A DNA stretch of 64,000 bases from Rhodococcus sp. G-MC3. GTDB taxonomy: Bacteria; Actinomycetota; Actinomycetes; Mycobacteriales; Mycobacteriaceae. Location of the stretch: contig NZ_JASISW010000013.1 of NCBI RefSeq assembly GCF_030063335.1, positions 62,001 through 126,000 of the forward strand. The letters are read 5' to 3'. Under the pieces are notes generated by a model, which was given only the letters and a program-made list of their open reading frames with translations, was not told the DNA's origin and did no database searches. Within the stretch, counting starts at the first letter, position 1; each line of letters starts with the position of its first letter. Below, piece after piece: positions 1-9,184 of this stretch. The translations under genes and the position numbers were made by a program.

Positions 1-313
1 CCCATTTCAGTGACATGCGTTCATTGCACCACCGAAGAGCTTGGGTGTCACCTGCGGCATAGGGACGGAACCGTCGAGCCGGTGGGCGCGGACCGATGCA
101 GGCTCGTCCAAGGAACCTGGTCGTGAACGGCCATCTCAGCGTCCCTCGGCCGGTTCGACGTCGACCGCGTGATCGTCGTTCCCCACGAGCTCCGAGAAGC
201 CTGTGCAGCACTCGCCGATCGGTACGCCCGCACAGGGGGCTGAAACCGAAAAAAGCCCCTCTGTACGGTGGAAAGGACGACCTGACCTGAAAAAAAGATG
301 GAAAGGACTTTGT
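1..313. other. Leader region without a supported gene
   Basis: No gene is supported here. Several short open frames exist on both strands, as expected for GC-rich DNA, but none has a convincing start and ribosome binding site. The stretch immediately before position 314 carries the ribosome binding site (GAAAGGAC) of the ATP-grasp gene, so part of this region is presumably its promoter and leader. Confidence 0.5.
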
Positions 314-1555
314 ATGCCACAGCCCGCAAGGCTGGAGAAAGACCCGAGCAAAGGCTACGTCGCACTGCTCGGCTGGAGTCTGGCCGCGGTGGAAGCGCTG
401 GACAATTTCGACCGTCGTTACGTGGTCGTGGCACCTGAATGGGCCGAGCCGTACTGCACCGAACACGACATTCCGTACATCCCGTGGAACTTCGAACGAC
501 TCAACGATCGGTCGCTGGAGATCGCCGAGACGCTGCAGGACAAAGGCGTCGACGTCGCGATCCCGCTGTACGAGGAGACCGTCGAGTGGGCCGGTGCGAT
601 CAACTCCGTTCTTCTCGGCAACCCCCGCCTGTTCGGACAGGCGATGCTGCTGCGTGACAAGGCGCTGATGAAGCGTCGCGCACAGTTGGGCGGCATCCGC
701 GTCGGAATCTTCGAGGAAGCCCACGACCGCGAAGACGTCATTCGATTCCTGCGCCGCGTCAACCAGACACTGCTCAAGCTCGACGGCGACCCCAACGATC
801 CGATCCACCTCAAGGCTTTCGACAAGGCAGGTTGCCTCGGCCACCGCGTCATCAGGACCCCCGACGAGGTCGATTCCATCCCGGACGACGAATTCCCGGT
901 ACTGATGGAGTCTCATCTCGACGGCTGGGAATTCGCTGTCGAGGCCTGGATCCACAACGGCAAGATCAAGTTTCTCAACATCTCCGAGTACGTGACCCTC
1001 GGTTACTCGGTCTTCGTACCCGCGACACCGGAGCTGGAAAAGTACCGGCCGCAGATCACCACTCAGATCGAGAAGCTCATCAAGACCTTCGACATCGAGT
1101 TCGGGTTCATCCATCCCGAGTACTTCGTGACGAGCGACGGTGAGATGTACTTCGGCGAGGTCGCGTACCGGCCGCCAGGCTTCAAGGTCTTCGAACTCCT
1201 CGAACGAGCATACGGATTCAATGCGTACCAGGGCCTCGCGCTGGCATTCGATCCGAAGACCACGGAGGAGGAGATCGACGCCTTTTTCCCGAAGGAGGTC
1301 GTCGACGCCACCGGCATCGCCGGTTGCTTCGGTGTTTACCCCCGTCGACGCGTCGTCAGCCACCTCGAGATTCCGGAGGAGACGGCCGAGCACGACTACT
1401 ACGAGACCAACGACTTGGCGGCTCCCGTCGAGGAAACTGTCACGAAGAGAACCGCTTTCGGTACACATTGGGGTCTGCTGTACTTCTTCGGTGAGGATCC
1501 ATACGTCATGCGCGACCTGTTGAAGCATCAGGAAGAATTGGACTTCTACGTGTGA
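314..1555 (+). CDS. ATP-grasp domain ligase
   Basis: 413 residues. ATP-grasp enzymes activate a carboxylate as an acyl phosphate and join it to an amine or thiol. The C-terminal half shows the family's metal and nucleotide face: PVLMESHLDGWEFAVEA, then a GFIHPEYF strand and YFGEVAYRPPGFKVFELL, in which the conserved Glu is kept but the usual Asn two residues on is Ala. ATG 314 is chosen because AAGGAC lies at the right spacing and the reading frame upstream carries no recognisable sequence. The stop codon overlaps the GTG of the next gene (GTGA), so the two are probably translationally coupled. The substrate is unknown. With a protease-like partner, a peptide or amide-forming ligase is the simplest guess, but that is inference. 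Confidence 0.85.
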   Translation: MPQPARLEKDPSKGYVALLGWSLAAVEALDNFDRRYVVVAPEWAEPYCTEHDIPYIPWNFERLNDRSLEIAETLQDKGVDVAIPLYEETVEWAGAINSVLLGNPRLFGQAMLLRDKALMKRRAQLGGIRVGIFEEAHDREDVIRFLRRVNQTLLKLDGDPNDPIHLKAFDKAGCLGHRVIRTPDEVDSIPDDEFPVLMESHLDGWEFAVEAWIHNGKIKFLNISEYVTLGYSVFVPATPELEKYRPQITTQIEKLIKTFDIEFGFIHPEYFVTSDGEMYFGEVAYRPPGFKVFELLERAYGFNAYQGLALAFDPKTTEEEIDAFFPKEVVDATGIAGCFGVYPRRRVVSHLEIPEETAEHDYYETNDLAAPVEETVTKRTAFGTHWGLLYFFGEDPYVMRDLLKHQEELDFYV

Positions 1556-3591
1556 GGCAAGACTTCGGGGACGCTTCCAGTGGGCCGTCGCAATCGATGG
1601 ACCCGGCGCAACAGACCGACCAGATCGACAAGGGGCTACTGTCGCGGCTCGCGCAGCTCGACAACGCGACCGAGGCATTGGCGTCGGCACCCGATTTTTC
1701 CAAGAACACCAAGGTGCCGCGCGTTCTCGACGCGCTGCACCGTGTTCTGACCAGGCCGGGCGGGTGCGCGGCTGTTCGTGACCGCGCAGCGGCACTCGAC
1801 TCTGCTGGGCTCTTCCTGGGCACCGACTGGGCGAAACCGGACATTCTCGTTCCCGGTTTCGTCGGGCCGAGCCTGCGCAGCGGCGTCATCGATACCGTGC
1901 TGCTCGAAGCAACGAGTGAACTCCGCCTGTGCGCGATCGCCGCAGGCGAGTACGAACACCCGGCGGTCAGCGCCGACGACGCACGTAGGTTCCTCTCGCA
2001 GGTATTGGCGATGAACCTCGAAGTGCTGTTCTCGCCGCCGTCGGAGGCGGAACGGGTTCGGCTCGGACGCGTCGCACATCTGATTCGCGATCTGTTCGGC
2101 TACGTCGCCGACCAGATCGGGTACGCCAGCGTTCTCGGCGAGCTCGGCGAAGAAATCTGGCGAGTTCTGCGTCAACGCCCGATCCAGGTCGACCATGTCA
2201 AGGCGATGGTCACTCGGATCGCGGTCTATCGCGAGGATCCCGACGTCGATCTCGGTGCCTCCGGTCAAGGGCTCGACCGCTTGATCTCGGCGCTTTTCGG
2301 ACCGACCGAGGCATGCCGCGAGGATCCGGGTGTCGACGTCTATCGATCTCGGCTCGATGCCATGGACACCGAAGCGCTGGAATTCGAGGCACGCGGATTT
2401 GCCCGAGCCATGCACGACACTGGGCTTGTATCTCCTTACCACGCAACGCTTGTTCGCTTTCTCATCGAGCACAACACGTATCTGCTCGGTGAGGCGCTCG
2501 GGGTATCCGAAACAGGCCGGACGTGTTTGCAGCGGTACCCCGAGTTGGTGCACTGCCTGATCAACGAAGCCGTACATCCGGAATCCGCGCAGTGCCTGTA
2601 TGGAATCGCGTTGATGCTCGACCGCGGCATTCTGCACCAGCCGCCAATCGTCCCGTCGCTGTGGCGCCAGTTGGCGTTGCGACTCGCACCCGACGTTCGG
2701 CAACGACTCATCGACACATTCGGTCCGAGCCCGAGTCCCGAATCTCGCCTTCTGGGCGGTCTGCTGTCGATGCTCGGTCAGCCGTTGGGTGTCGGACAGG
2801 GAGACAACCCGACGTGTCAGTCTGCTCGGGCCCTGTCGATGTGGGCGTACAACGATCCCGACTATCTGCTCCAGATGCTCGTGTGGGCCGCTCGCGACGA
2901 TGAGATCGTTATGCATTTCGAAGGACAGTCCCTGTCCTCCAACGACAGTGAGGGAGGCGTTGCAACGGCAACACCGATCGATCTGGACCCCGTCTCTCAG
3001 ATCGTCGTCCCTCATCTCGACCGGATCTATGCGGAGATGGGTCGGCGCTGCGCGGACCGCCCCGGCGACCCTCACCGCTGGGTGAACCCAGAGTTCCACG
3101 GCTGGTGGTCAGCTCGCGGCTTCCATATCAACGTCGACGTCGAGACCGGCGATCTGATCGATCTCGACGAATTTCTGCGAGGGTTCTACGCGTCGTACCA
3201 CCTGGAATACAACGGTGGCCAACCGTTGATTCACCCGCAGCCTGCGGGCATTGCTGCCACCGACAGTGCAGCTCGCTACGTCGGTTGGCACGCGATCACC
3301 GTCCTGCGGGTTGCCCCCGATCCCGACGCCGTGATGCGGGTCTATTTCTTCAACCCGAACAACGACAGCGGCCAGGACTGGGGCGACGGCGTGGTCGTCG
3401 GGACGTCGGGCAACGGTGAGCGGGCGGGCGAAGGCTCACTTCCGTTCGAGCAGTTTGCATCCCGGCTGTACATCTATCACACCGATCCGCTCGAGCACGG
3501 TGAGCCAGACAAGGTTCCGGCAGCTGACATCGAGCGCGTCATCGGTTACATCGAACGCAGCTGGGGCAGTGAGCGACTGCGTCGCATGTGA
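1552..3591 (+). CDS. Uncharacterised 679-aa protein with papain-like C-terminal residue set
   Basis: I do not recognise a named family. The first 400 residues are mostly helical and featureless. The C-terminal part contains GQGDNPTCQSARAL, with Gln416 and Cys422 six residues apart exactly as Gln19/Cys25 in papain. His580 follows in YVGWHAITVL and Asn601 in YFFNPNND, spacings close to those of papain-fold cysteine peptidases, transglutaminases and deamidases. No signal peptide or membrane segment is seen. GTG 1552 overlaps the stop of the ATP-grasp gene; ATG 1597 is an alternative start that would remove 15 residues and leave the catalytic assignment unchanged. The gene is convergent with the DUF1275 gene 52 bp away. 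I infer a cysteine hydrolase or amide-exchange enzyme working with the ligase; the catalytic assignment rests on motif reading only. Confidence 0.7.
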   Translation: MRQDFGDASSGPSQSMDPAQQTDQIDKGLLSRLAQLDNATEALASAPDFSKNTKVPRVLDALHRVLTRPGGCAAVRDRAAALDSAGLFLGTDWAKPDILVPGFVGPSLRSGVIDTVLLEATSELRLCAIAAGEYEHPAVSADDARRFLSQVLAMNLEVLFSPPSEAERVRLGRVAHLIRDLFGYVADQIGYASVLGELGEEIWRVLRQRPIQVDHVKAMVTRIAVYREDPDVDLGASGQGLDRLISALFGPTEACREDPGVDVYRSRLDAMDTEALEFEARGFARAMHDTGLVSPYHATLVRFLIEHNTYLLGEALGVSETGRTCLQRYPELVHCLINEAVHPESAQCLYGIALMLDRGILHQPPIVPSLWRQLALRLAPDVRQRLIDTFGPSPSPESRLLGGLLSMLGQPLGVGQGDNPTCQSARALSMWAYNDPDYLLQMLVWAARDDEIVMHFEGQSLSSNDSEGGVATATPIDLDPVSQIVVPHLDRIYAEMGRRCADRPGDPHRWVNPEFHGWWSARGFHINVDVETGDLIDLDEFLRGFYASYHLEYNGGQPLIHPQPAGIAATDSAARYVGWHAITVLRVAPDPDAVMRVYFFNPNNDSGQDWGDGVVVGTSGNGERAGEGSLPFEQFASRLYIYHTDPLEHGEPDKVPAADIERVIGYIERSWGSERLRRM

Positions 3592-3643
3592 GTGAAAGTA
3601 CGTCCCCCGCGACGTATTTCCGCGCACGTGCGGCGGAGCCGCC

Positions 3644-4303
3644 TCACCGCCGAACCACCAGACCCAACGCAATACAGCCGGTGGCGGCGGAGACGAGCGG
3701 CCCGAGACCAGGCGCCAGCAGGATCGACACGGCGCCTGCAAACGATCCGGCCACCAACGCTGCGATCGCACCGAGACGCAGGGCGAGGTACTCCGTTTTT
3801 CCCTGGGCCAGGTCGTCGACGACGTTGACCATCGTGCCGGTGACGAACGTCGTCGACAGTCCGCCGCCCACCGCTGAGGTGCGCGCAACCACCGTCTGAA
3901 GCGCCATCGCCGACGCCGACAGTGCGACAAGCACATCGATGACGACTTCGGCGGGCGGATTGTCCAGAATCCACCAGGCAGCAAAAGTTCCTACTTGAAT
4001 GGCAGCAGCAAGCGCGAGGAGCACCGTCGTCGACCTGGTGGGTGTGGCCGTAGAGGTGTGCACGTAGCGAAAGCCCGCCAGCAGCACGACGAAGAACACC
4101 GCGATCGCTATCGCAGCACCGACAAGAGTGTCCAGATACTCCTCACGGCCGACGAGCCCGACCAACACCAGGTTGCCCGTCATGTTCGCGGTGAAGATGC
4201 CGCCCAGCGACAGGAAAGCGAACGCATCCGTCGCGCCTGCTCCGAACGACAGGACCAGCAGTAGCCAGGGTGAACGCAGATGCGAGTCGGTCGGGGCGGT
4301 CAT
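3644..4303 (-). CDS. DUF1275 (YoaK-family) membrane protein
   Basis: 219 residues with about six hydrophobic segments. The N-terminal signature GATDAFAFLSLGGIFTANMTGN is typical of the DUF1275/YoaK family of small integral membrane proteins, whose substrate and function are unknown. ATG 4303 gives the expected family length. It lies 73 bp downstream of the lipase gene on the same strand and could be co-transcribed with it. It converges with the 679-residue protein. Confidence 0.85.
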   Translation of the reverse strand: MTAPTDSHLRSPWLLLVLSFGAGATDAFAFLSLGGIFTANMTGNLVLVGLVGREEYLDTLVGAAIAIAVFFVVLLAGFRYVHTSTATPTRSTTVLLALAAAIQVGTFAAWWILDNPPAEVVIDVLVALSASAMALQTVVARTSAVGGGLSTTFVTGTMVNVVDDLAQGKTEYLALRLGAIAALVAGSFAGAVSILLAPGLGPLVSAATGCIALGLVVRR

Positions 4304-4376
4304 TTCCGTGACTCTAGTGGCGCGCGACTCCAGTGTGGCGCGTCGACGGTATCGAGACTTCGGACAAACGGATGCC

Positions 4377-5678
4377 TCAGAGGCGACGGCCGAACACTGC
4401 GAGTGTCGCCGACCACGCCAACGCGAAGAGGTCGCGGACGGCCCCGAGCGACAACGCCGTCGACCAGACTGTCGTCACTCCCGACGCAGGCAGCTCGCGT
4501 CCCTCGAATCGGTCTCGCAGCCAATCCAGGGTGAGAGGCGCCGAGAGTGGGTGTAGCGACAGATGCTCGCTGAGCCGGTCACGTAGATAAGTGACGTGCA
4601 CACCGTTGTCGAGGTAGCGATGGACCTGGCCATCGACGTCGTCGACGGCGATGATCTGGTCGTGCACGGCCTGGATCACCAGCATCGGGACCGACGGCGC
4701 GGTCCGACCCGGCTGTATCGCCTGGAAGACCTCAAGAATCTCGGGCTTGGCCAGCAGATCGGCGAGCGGGATGTCGATGTATTTGTCCAGGTCGTGTCTG
4801 GCGAGCTTGCGCACGGCTGCGACGGTGGTCATGTCGTCGACGGAGTCGAGCAGCGCAAGACCGTCGGCGTTGACGTGGGTACGGACCAGGCGATCGAGAT
4901 CGGGGTATGCCCGACGCAGACCCTCGACGACCAGGGTCGGAAGTCCTGCGTGCAGGGTGGCGTTGAGCCTGGTGAACGCCGACGCCGGGTCACCGACGGG
5001 CGAGCCGAGAGCAGCTCCGACGATGTCGATCTCGGGCGCGTACTCCGGTGCCATCTCCGCTGCCCACGACGTCGCGAGCCCCCCGCCGGAGTAACCCCAC
5101 AACCCGACCGAGGTGTCGTCCGACAGGCCGAGCGGCGTGAAGCGCAGCGACGCACGTACAGCGTCGAGAGTGCAGTAGCCGGGTTCGCGCGGTGTACCCC
5201 AATGCCCTTGCGGTCCTTCATGATCGGGGATCGTGATCACCCATCCGCGGCGGAGAGCATGCAGCACGAGGACGAACTCGAACTGCGGGACGGCGCCCCA
5301 TGCCTTTGCTCCACGCTGGAGCGCGTACGAGGGGAAACAGGTCGACGAGACGGCGTCGATGGCGCACTGGTACGACAGCAGGCGCGGGATCTCGGCGACG
5401 CTCCCCCGCTGCATCAGAACAGTCGTGACGCTCACCTGCGCCACGCCGTTGAGGTCGGTGGTCCGGTAGAGCAACTGCCACGCATCGACCTGCTGAGGAA
5501 TGGATCCGTACAGGGCGACCTCGACCTCGCGGTGACGAAGGACTGTCCCGGGCTCGTGCTCTTCGAATCCTTCCGGGGGTGAGTAGAACGCGTCGTCGTC
5601 GGGCAGCGTTGCCCGCCGGGGCCGAGGCGATTCCTCGGCCTGCCACGGCGTACTGCCGGTATCCCTGTCGACGCTCAT
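4377..5678 (-). CDS. LIP-family lipase / alpha-beta hydrolase
   Basis: 433 residues. The nucleophile elbow GYSGGG, an Asp in VIQAVHDQIIAVDD and a late His (SEHLSLHP) give the Ser-Asp-His set of the secretory lipase (LIP) family of alpha/beta hydrolases, which hydrolyse acylglycerols and related esters. ATG 5678 is chosen because AGGAG precedes it by seven bases; the open frame runs 46 codons further upstream without a better start. With this start there is no signal peptide, unlike most LIP-family members and unlike the related enzyme at 40177-41511. It is transcribed divergently from the thiamine diphosphate enzyme. Confidence 0.8.
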   Translation of the reverse strand: MSVDRDTGSTPWQAEESPRPRRATLPDDDAFYSPPEGFEEHEPGTVLRHREVEVALYGSIPQQVDAWQLLYRTTDLNGVAQVSVTTVLMQRGSVAEIPRLLSYQCAIDAVSSTCFPSYALQRGAKAWGAVPQFEFVLVLHALRRGWVITIPDHEGPQGHWGTPREPGYCTLDAVRASLRFTPLGLSDDTSVGLWGYSGGGLATSWAAEMAPEYAPEIDIVGAALGSPVGDPASAFTRLNATLHAGLPTLVVEGLRRAYPDLDRLVRTHVNADGLALLDSVDDMTTVAAVRKLARHDLDKYIDIPLADLLAKPEILEVFQAIQPGRTAPSVPMLVIQAVHDQIIAVDDVDGQVHRYLDNGVHVTYLRDRLSEHLSLHPLSAPLTLDWLRDRFEGRELPASGVTTVWSTALSLGAVRDLFALAWSATLAVFGRRL

Positions 5679-5895
5679 TAACACTCCTGTTTCTCCAGAA
5701 CCCGAGTATCCGAGTCTTTCCGTCACAGTAACCGTGGCTGCTGTTCGCTGGCCGTTGGCATACGCAGCGTGATCATGCCGGTCCAACCGGGTGCGTGCCA
5801 ACTGTGCAGGATGCACGATTCTCTAGCCGCCGATTGTGCAACACACAAACGAATGGTCGACTGATGCAGTGGTGCCCACCCGAGGAGCGGCCAGA

Positions 5896-8226
5896 ATGAC
5901 CAGCATCGTCCCCAGTGACAAGGACTCGACCAACGAGGCGAACGACCCGTTGCACGACATCGCAGAGCACATCCTGTGGCTCGCGACCTCGATGATTCAT
6001 CATGCGAATCGCGTCAGGCCGAACCCAAGCGGCTTGAAGGTCGGCGGCCATCAGGCTTCCTGCGCCTCGATGGTGTCGATCATGACGTCGCTGTGGTTCG
6101 AACAGTTGCAGCCGGGCGATCGAGTGTCGGTGAAGCCGCACGCATCGCCGGTTCTCCACTCGATCAACTACCTCCTCGGAGAACTCGACGAGACCTATCT
6201 GACGACGCTCCGCTCGTTCGGCGGGCTTCAGTCCTATCCCTCCAGGTCGAAGGATCCCGACCCGGTGGACTACTCGACAGGGTCCGTCGGAATCGGTGCA
6301 ACCGCACCCATCTGGGGTGCCATCTCCCGCCGTTACGTCGAGACGAGCTTCGGCGGGGCCGGAAGCGGGCGCCAGTACTCGCTCGTCGGCGATGCCGAGC
6401 TCGACGAGGGTGCAGTGTGGGAAGCCATCGTCGACCCCGGCATCGCGGAACTCGGCGAGGTCGTCTGGATCGTCGACCTGAATCGGCAGTCTCTCGATCG
6501 GGTCGTCCCGAACATCGCCGCTCGGCGACTGGAGAAGATGTTCGACGCCGCAGGCTGGCAAGTCATCACCGTCAAGTTCGGCGGCCTTCTGGAATCGCTG
6601 TTCGTACGCCCCGGTGGCGGCGCCCTACGTAACCGCATCACGGGCATGCCGAACCCGGAGTACCAGCGGCTACTGCGTTGCAGCGCTGACGAACTCCGTA
6701 CGCGGCTGCCAGGAGACGGCCCCGAGGCTCAGGCGATCGAGGCATTGATCGCCGACCTGCCCGGCACGACTCTGACGGAAGCAATCCGCAACCTCGGTGG
6801 CCACGATCTGCCGGCATTGCGCAAGGCATACGCGGAGATCGACGACACACGACCGACAGTCATCATCGCTTACACGGTCAAGGGATTCGGACTACCGACA
6901 CAAGGGCATCCCCAGAACCATTCCTCGCTGCTGACGGTCGAGGAATACGATTCGCTTGCAACAAGTCTCGGGAAGAATGCGGCAGCGCCGTGGGAACGCT
7001 TCCCCGACGACAGCCCGTCGGGACGGATCATCGGCGATGCAGCGATTCGCTTACGTCGTGATGCGATAGCTCTCTCGGAGCCGCCTGCCGTGCCCACCGA
7101 CATCGGCCGCACGCCGAAAGGAACCGCGACAACCCAGGCCGCGCTCGGACGCACGCTCCTCGATTTGACGCGCGAAGCCCCTGCCGCCGCCGAACGCGTC
7201 GTCACCGTCAGCCCCGACGTCAGCTCGACGACGAATCTCGCCGGATGGGTGAACAAAGTAGGCGTCTGGTCCGCTATCGAGCGGCGCGACTGGTTCGACG
7301 ATGATGCCGAGACGATCATGCACTGGCGTGAGAATCCAGCAGGACAGCACATGGAACTCGGGATCGCCGAAACCAACCTGGTAGGCCTGATGGGTGAGCT
7401 CGGTGCGACGTGGAGTCGTTGGGGGCAGCCACTTTTTCCGATCGGAGTGATGTACGACCCCTTTGTCGAGCGCGCCCTCGAACCGTGGTCGTACGGCATC
7501 TACGCGGGCGGCCAGTCCATTCTGGTCGGGACACCGTCGGGAATCACTCTTGCCGCCGAAGGCGGTGCGCACCAGTCGATCAAGACGCCCTCGATCGGCC
7601 TGGAACAGCCCGGTTGCGTCAGCTACGAACCTGCTTTCGCGATCGATGTCGAGTGGACCCTCCTCTCCAGCATTGCACAGCTCGGACGCCCCGACGGCAC
7701 CTCGGCATATCTACGGTTGTCGACGAGGCCCGTCGACCAGACGTTGGCCGATGTGCCGGCGGATCCCGCTGCGCGAGAACGTCGTCGGCGCCAGGTGGTG
7801 GCGGGCGGGTATCCACTCGTTCGCCGCGAGGACGCCGTCGTGACGATCGTTTCGATGGGTGCGCTCATGACCGAGGCATTGGCGTCGGCCGCCCGGTTGG
7901 ACCAGATCGGAATCGCGGCGAACGTTCTGTGCATCACCAGCCCAGGCCTGCTGTGGGAAGCGTTGCACGCTCGTCAAGGGCGCAGCGAAGGACCGAGCTG
8001 GATCCTCGACCAGCTGCTCCCGGCCGAGCGAGCAACGCCGATGGTGACGGTTCTCGACGGCCATCCTCACACCCTTGCATTCCTGCCGACGGTCAACAGG
8101 GTTCCCTCGATCTCGTTGGGTGTGAGCAGGTTCGGTCAAGTCGGTTCGCTCGACGAGGTCTATCGGTACCACGGCGTCGACACCGATTCGATCGTCCGAG
8201 CGGCACTGGATGTGATCGGTTACTGA
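5896..8226 (+). CDS. Transketolase / pyruvate dehydrogenase E1-like thiamine diphosphate enzyme
   Basis: 776 residues. The N-terminal domain carries YSLVGDAELDEGAVWEA followed by VVWIVDLNRQSLD, which matches the thiamine-diphosphate motif region of homodimeric E1 enzymes (AceE), although the usual GDG is GDA. The middle part has the pyrimidine-binding region (GQHMELGIAETNLVGLMGELG) and the C-terminus resembles transketolase domain III. It is about 100 residues shorter than typical AceE. ATG 5896 has GAGGAG eight bases upstream; an in-frame ATG at 5836 has none. Its stop codon abuts the stop of the convergent dapA-like gene (TGATCA). The true substrate, a 2-oxo acid or a ketose, cannot be told from sequence. 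Confidence 0.8.
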   Translation: MTSIVPSDKDSTNEANDPLHDIAEHILWLATSMIHHANRVRPNPSGLKVGGHQASCASMVSIMTSLWFEQLQPGDRVSVKPHASPVLHSINYLLGELDETYLTTLRSFGGLQSYPSRSKDPDPVDYSTGSVGIGATAPIWGAISRRYVETSFGGAGSGRQYSLVGDAELDEGAVWEAIVDPGIAELGEVVWIVDLNRQSLDRVVPNIAARRLEKMFDAAGWQVITVKFGGLLESLFVRPGGGALRNRITGMPNPEYQRLLRCSADELRTRLPGDGPEAQAIEALIADLPGTTLTEAIRNLGGHDLPALRKAYAEIDDTRPTVIIAYTVKGFGLPTQGHPQNHSSLLTVEEYDSLATSLGKNAAAPWERFPDDSPSGRIIGDAAIRLRRDAIALSEPPAVPTDIGRTPKGTATTQAALGRTLLDLTREAPAAAERVVTVSPDVSSTTNLAGWVNKVGVWSAIERRDWFDDDAETIMHWRENPAGQHMELGIAETNLVGLMGELGATWSRWGQPLFPIGVMYDPFVERALEPWSYGIYAGGQSILVGTPSGITLAAEGGAHQSIKTPSIGLEQPGCVSYEPAFAIDVEWTLLSSIAQLGRPDGTSAYLRLSTRPVDQTLADVPADPAARERRRRQVVAGGYPLVRREDAVVTIVSMGALMTEALASAARLDQIGIAANVLCITSPGLLWEALHARQGRSEGPSWILDQLLPAERATPMVTVLDGHPHTLAFLPTVNRVPSISLGVSRFGQVGSLDEVYRYHGVDTDSIVRAALDVIGY

Positions 8227-9111
8227 TCAGGACGTGACAGCCAAAGCGTCCACAATCAGTCGTCGATGCTCCGGCAGGGCATGGAGCAGCGGCAGGCGCA
8301 CAGCAGGGTCGGCGATGATTCCGACCTCGGCGAGTGCAGCCTTGGCCATGATTGCCCCCTGCGAGGTGCGCATCACTGCATCGGTGAACGGCAGCAGCGA
8401 ATTCTGGATCGACCGTGCGGCGGCTAGGTCGCCCTCGCGTACGGCTCGGATCAGTCGACTATTTCGTTCGGCAACAACGTTTCCCACCACACTCACCAAC
8501 CCGATGGCGCCGATGGCCAGATACGGCAGGTTCAGTTCATCGATCCCGCAATAGTATGCAAGCGAAGTCGCAGACATAACCGACATCGCCTCGAACAGAT
8601 CACCTTTCGCATCCTTGACGGCAAGGATCAGCGGATGAGATGCCAACTCGATCAGGGTCGACGCTTCCATCGCGATACCGGTGCGCGCCGGAACGTCGTA
8701 GAGCATCACAGGCAGATCGGTCGCATCGGCCACGGCTGTGCAGTGGGCGATGATCCCGGCTTGGGTCGGCCTCGAGTAGTAGGGGCAGACCAGCAGCAGC
8801 GCGTCCGCGCCGCACTCCTGTGCACGCCGAGCCCGCTCGATGCTGGAAGCAGTGTCATAAGTACCGACACCGGCGATCACCCGCGCCCGTCCTGCCGCGC
8901 GCGTAGCAACCGTGCGAACCAGCCACGCCGACTCGGCATCGGTCAGAGTCGGCGCCTCACCTGCAGTTCCTCCCACTACGATGCCGTCACAACCAGCCGC
9001 GATCAGGTGGTCGACCAGGCGGTCCAGGCTCGTGTCGTCGAGGCTGCCGTCGTCGTTCATCGGCGTCACCATGGCGACGAGGTTGGAGCCGAAGTGATGT
9101 TCTGGAGTCAT
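8227..9111 (-). CDS. DapA-family lyase (dihydrodipicolinate synthase-like)
   Basis: 294 residues, the normal length for class I pyruvate-dependent lyases of the DapA/NanA family. The Schiff-base lysine is Lys166 (LAVKDAKGD), the catalytic tyrosine Tyr138 (MLYDVPARTG), and the PYYSRPTQ strand is present. The canonical GTTGE is GGTAGE, so the Thr pair (44/45 in E. coli) becomes Thr49-Ala50. That, together with the divergent LysR gene 73 bp away, suggests an inducible paralogue with another aldol partner rather than the housekeeping lysine enzyme. ATG 9111 fits family alignments; an in-frame ATG at 9123 is also possible, and neither has a strong ribosome binding site. Confidence 0.8.
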   Translation of the reverse strand: MTPEHHFGSNLVAMVTPMNDDGSLDDTSLDRLVDHLIAAGCDGIVVGGTAGEAPTLTDAESAWLVRTVATRAAGRARVIAGVGTYDTASSIERARRAQECGADALLLVCPYYSRPTQAGIIAHCTAVADATDLPVMLYDVPARTGIAMEASTLIELASHPLILAVKDAKGDLFEAMSVMSATSLAYYCGIDELNLPYLAIGAIGLVSVVGNVVAERNSRLIRAVREGDLAAARSIQNSLLPFTDAVMRTSQGAIMAKAALAEVGIIADPAVRLPLLHALPEHRRLIVDALAVTS

Positions 9112-9184
9112 GTCGATGATCATCCGTTGAAGAACTGCATTGGTCCACCAATGCTTTTTCATCGATATTGCATAAGATTGCTTC

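Noticed and set aside
1636..3099. 487-codon open frame on the minus strand inside the 679-residue protein gene
   Set aside because: Antisense frame typical of GC-rich genes; composition rich in Arg/His/Cys, no motif, no ribosome binding site.
3599..3616. Hairpin TACGTC-N6-GACGTA between convergent genes
   Set aside because: Only six base pairs and three T residues after it; too weak to call a terminator.
8224..8229. TGATCA where the stop codons of two convergent genes abut
   Set aside because: Sequence curiosity, no evidence for function beyond sharing the 3' boundary.
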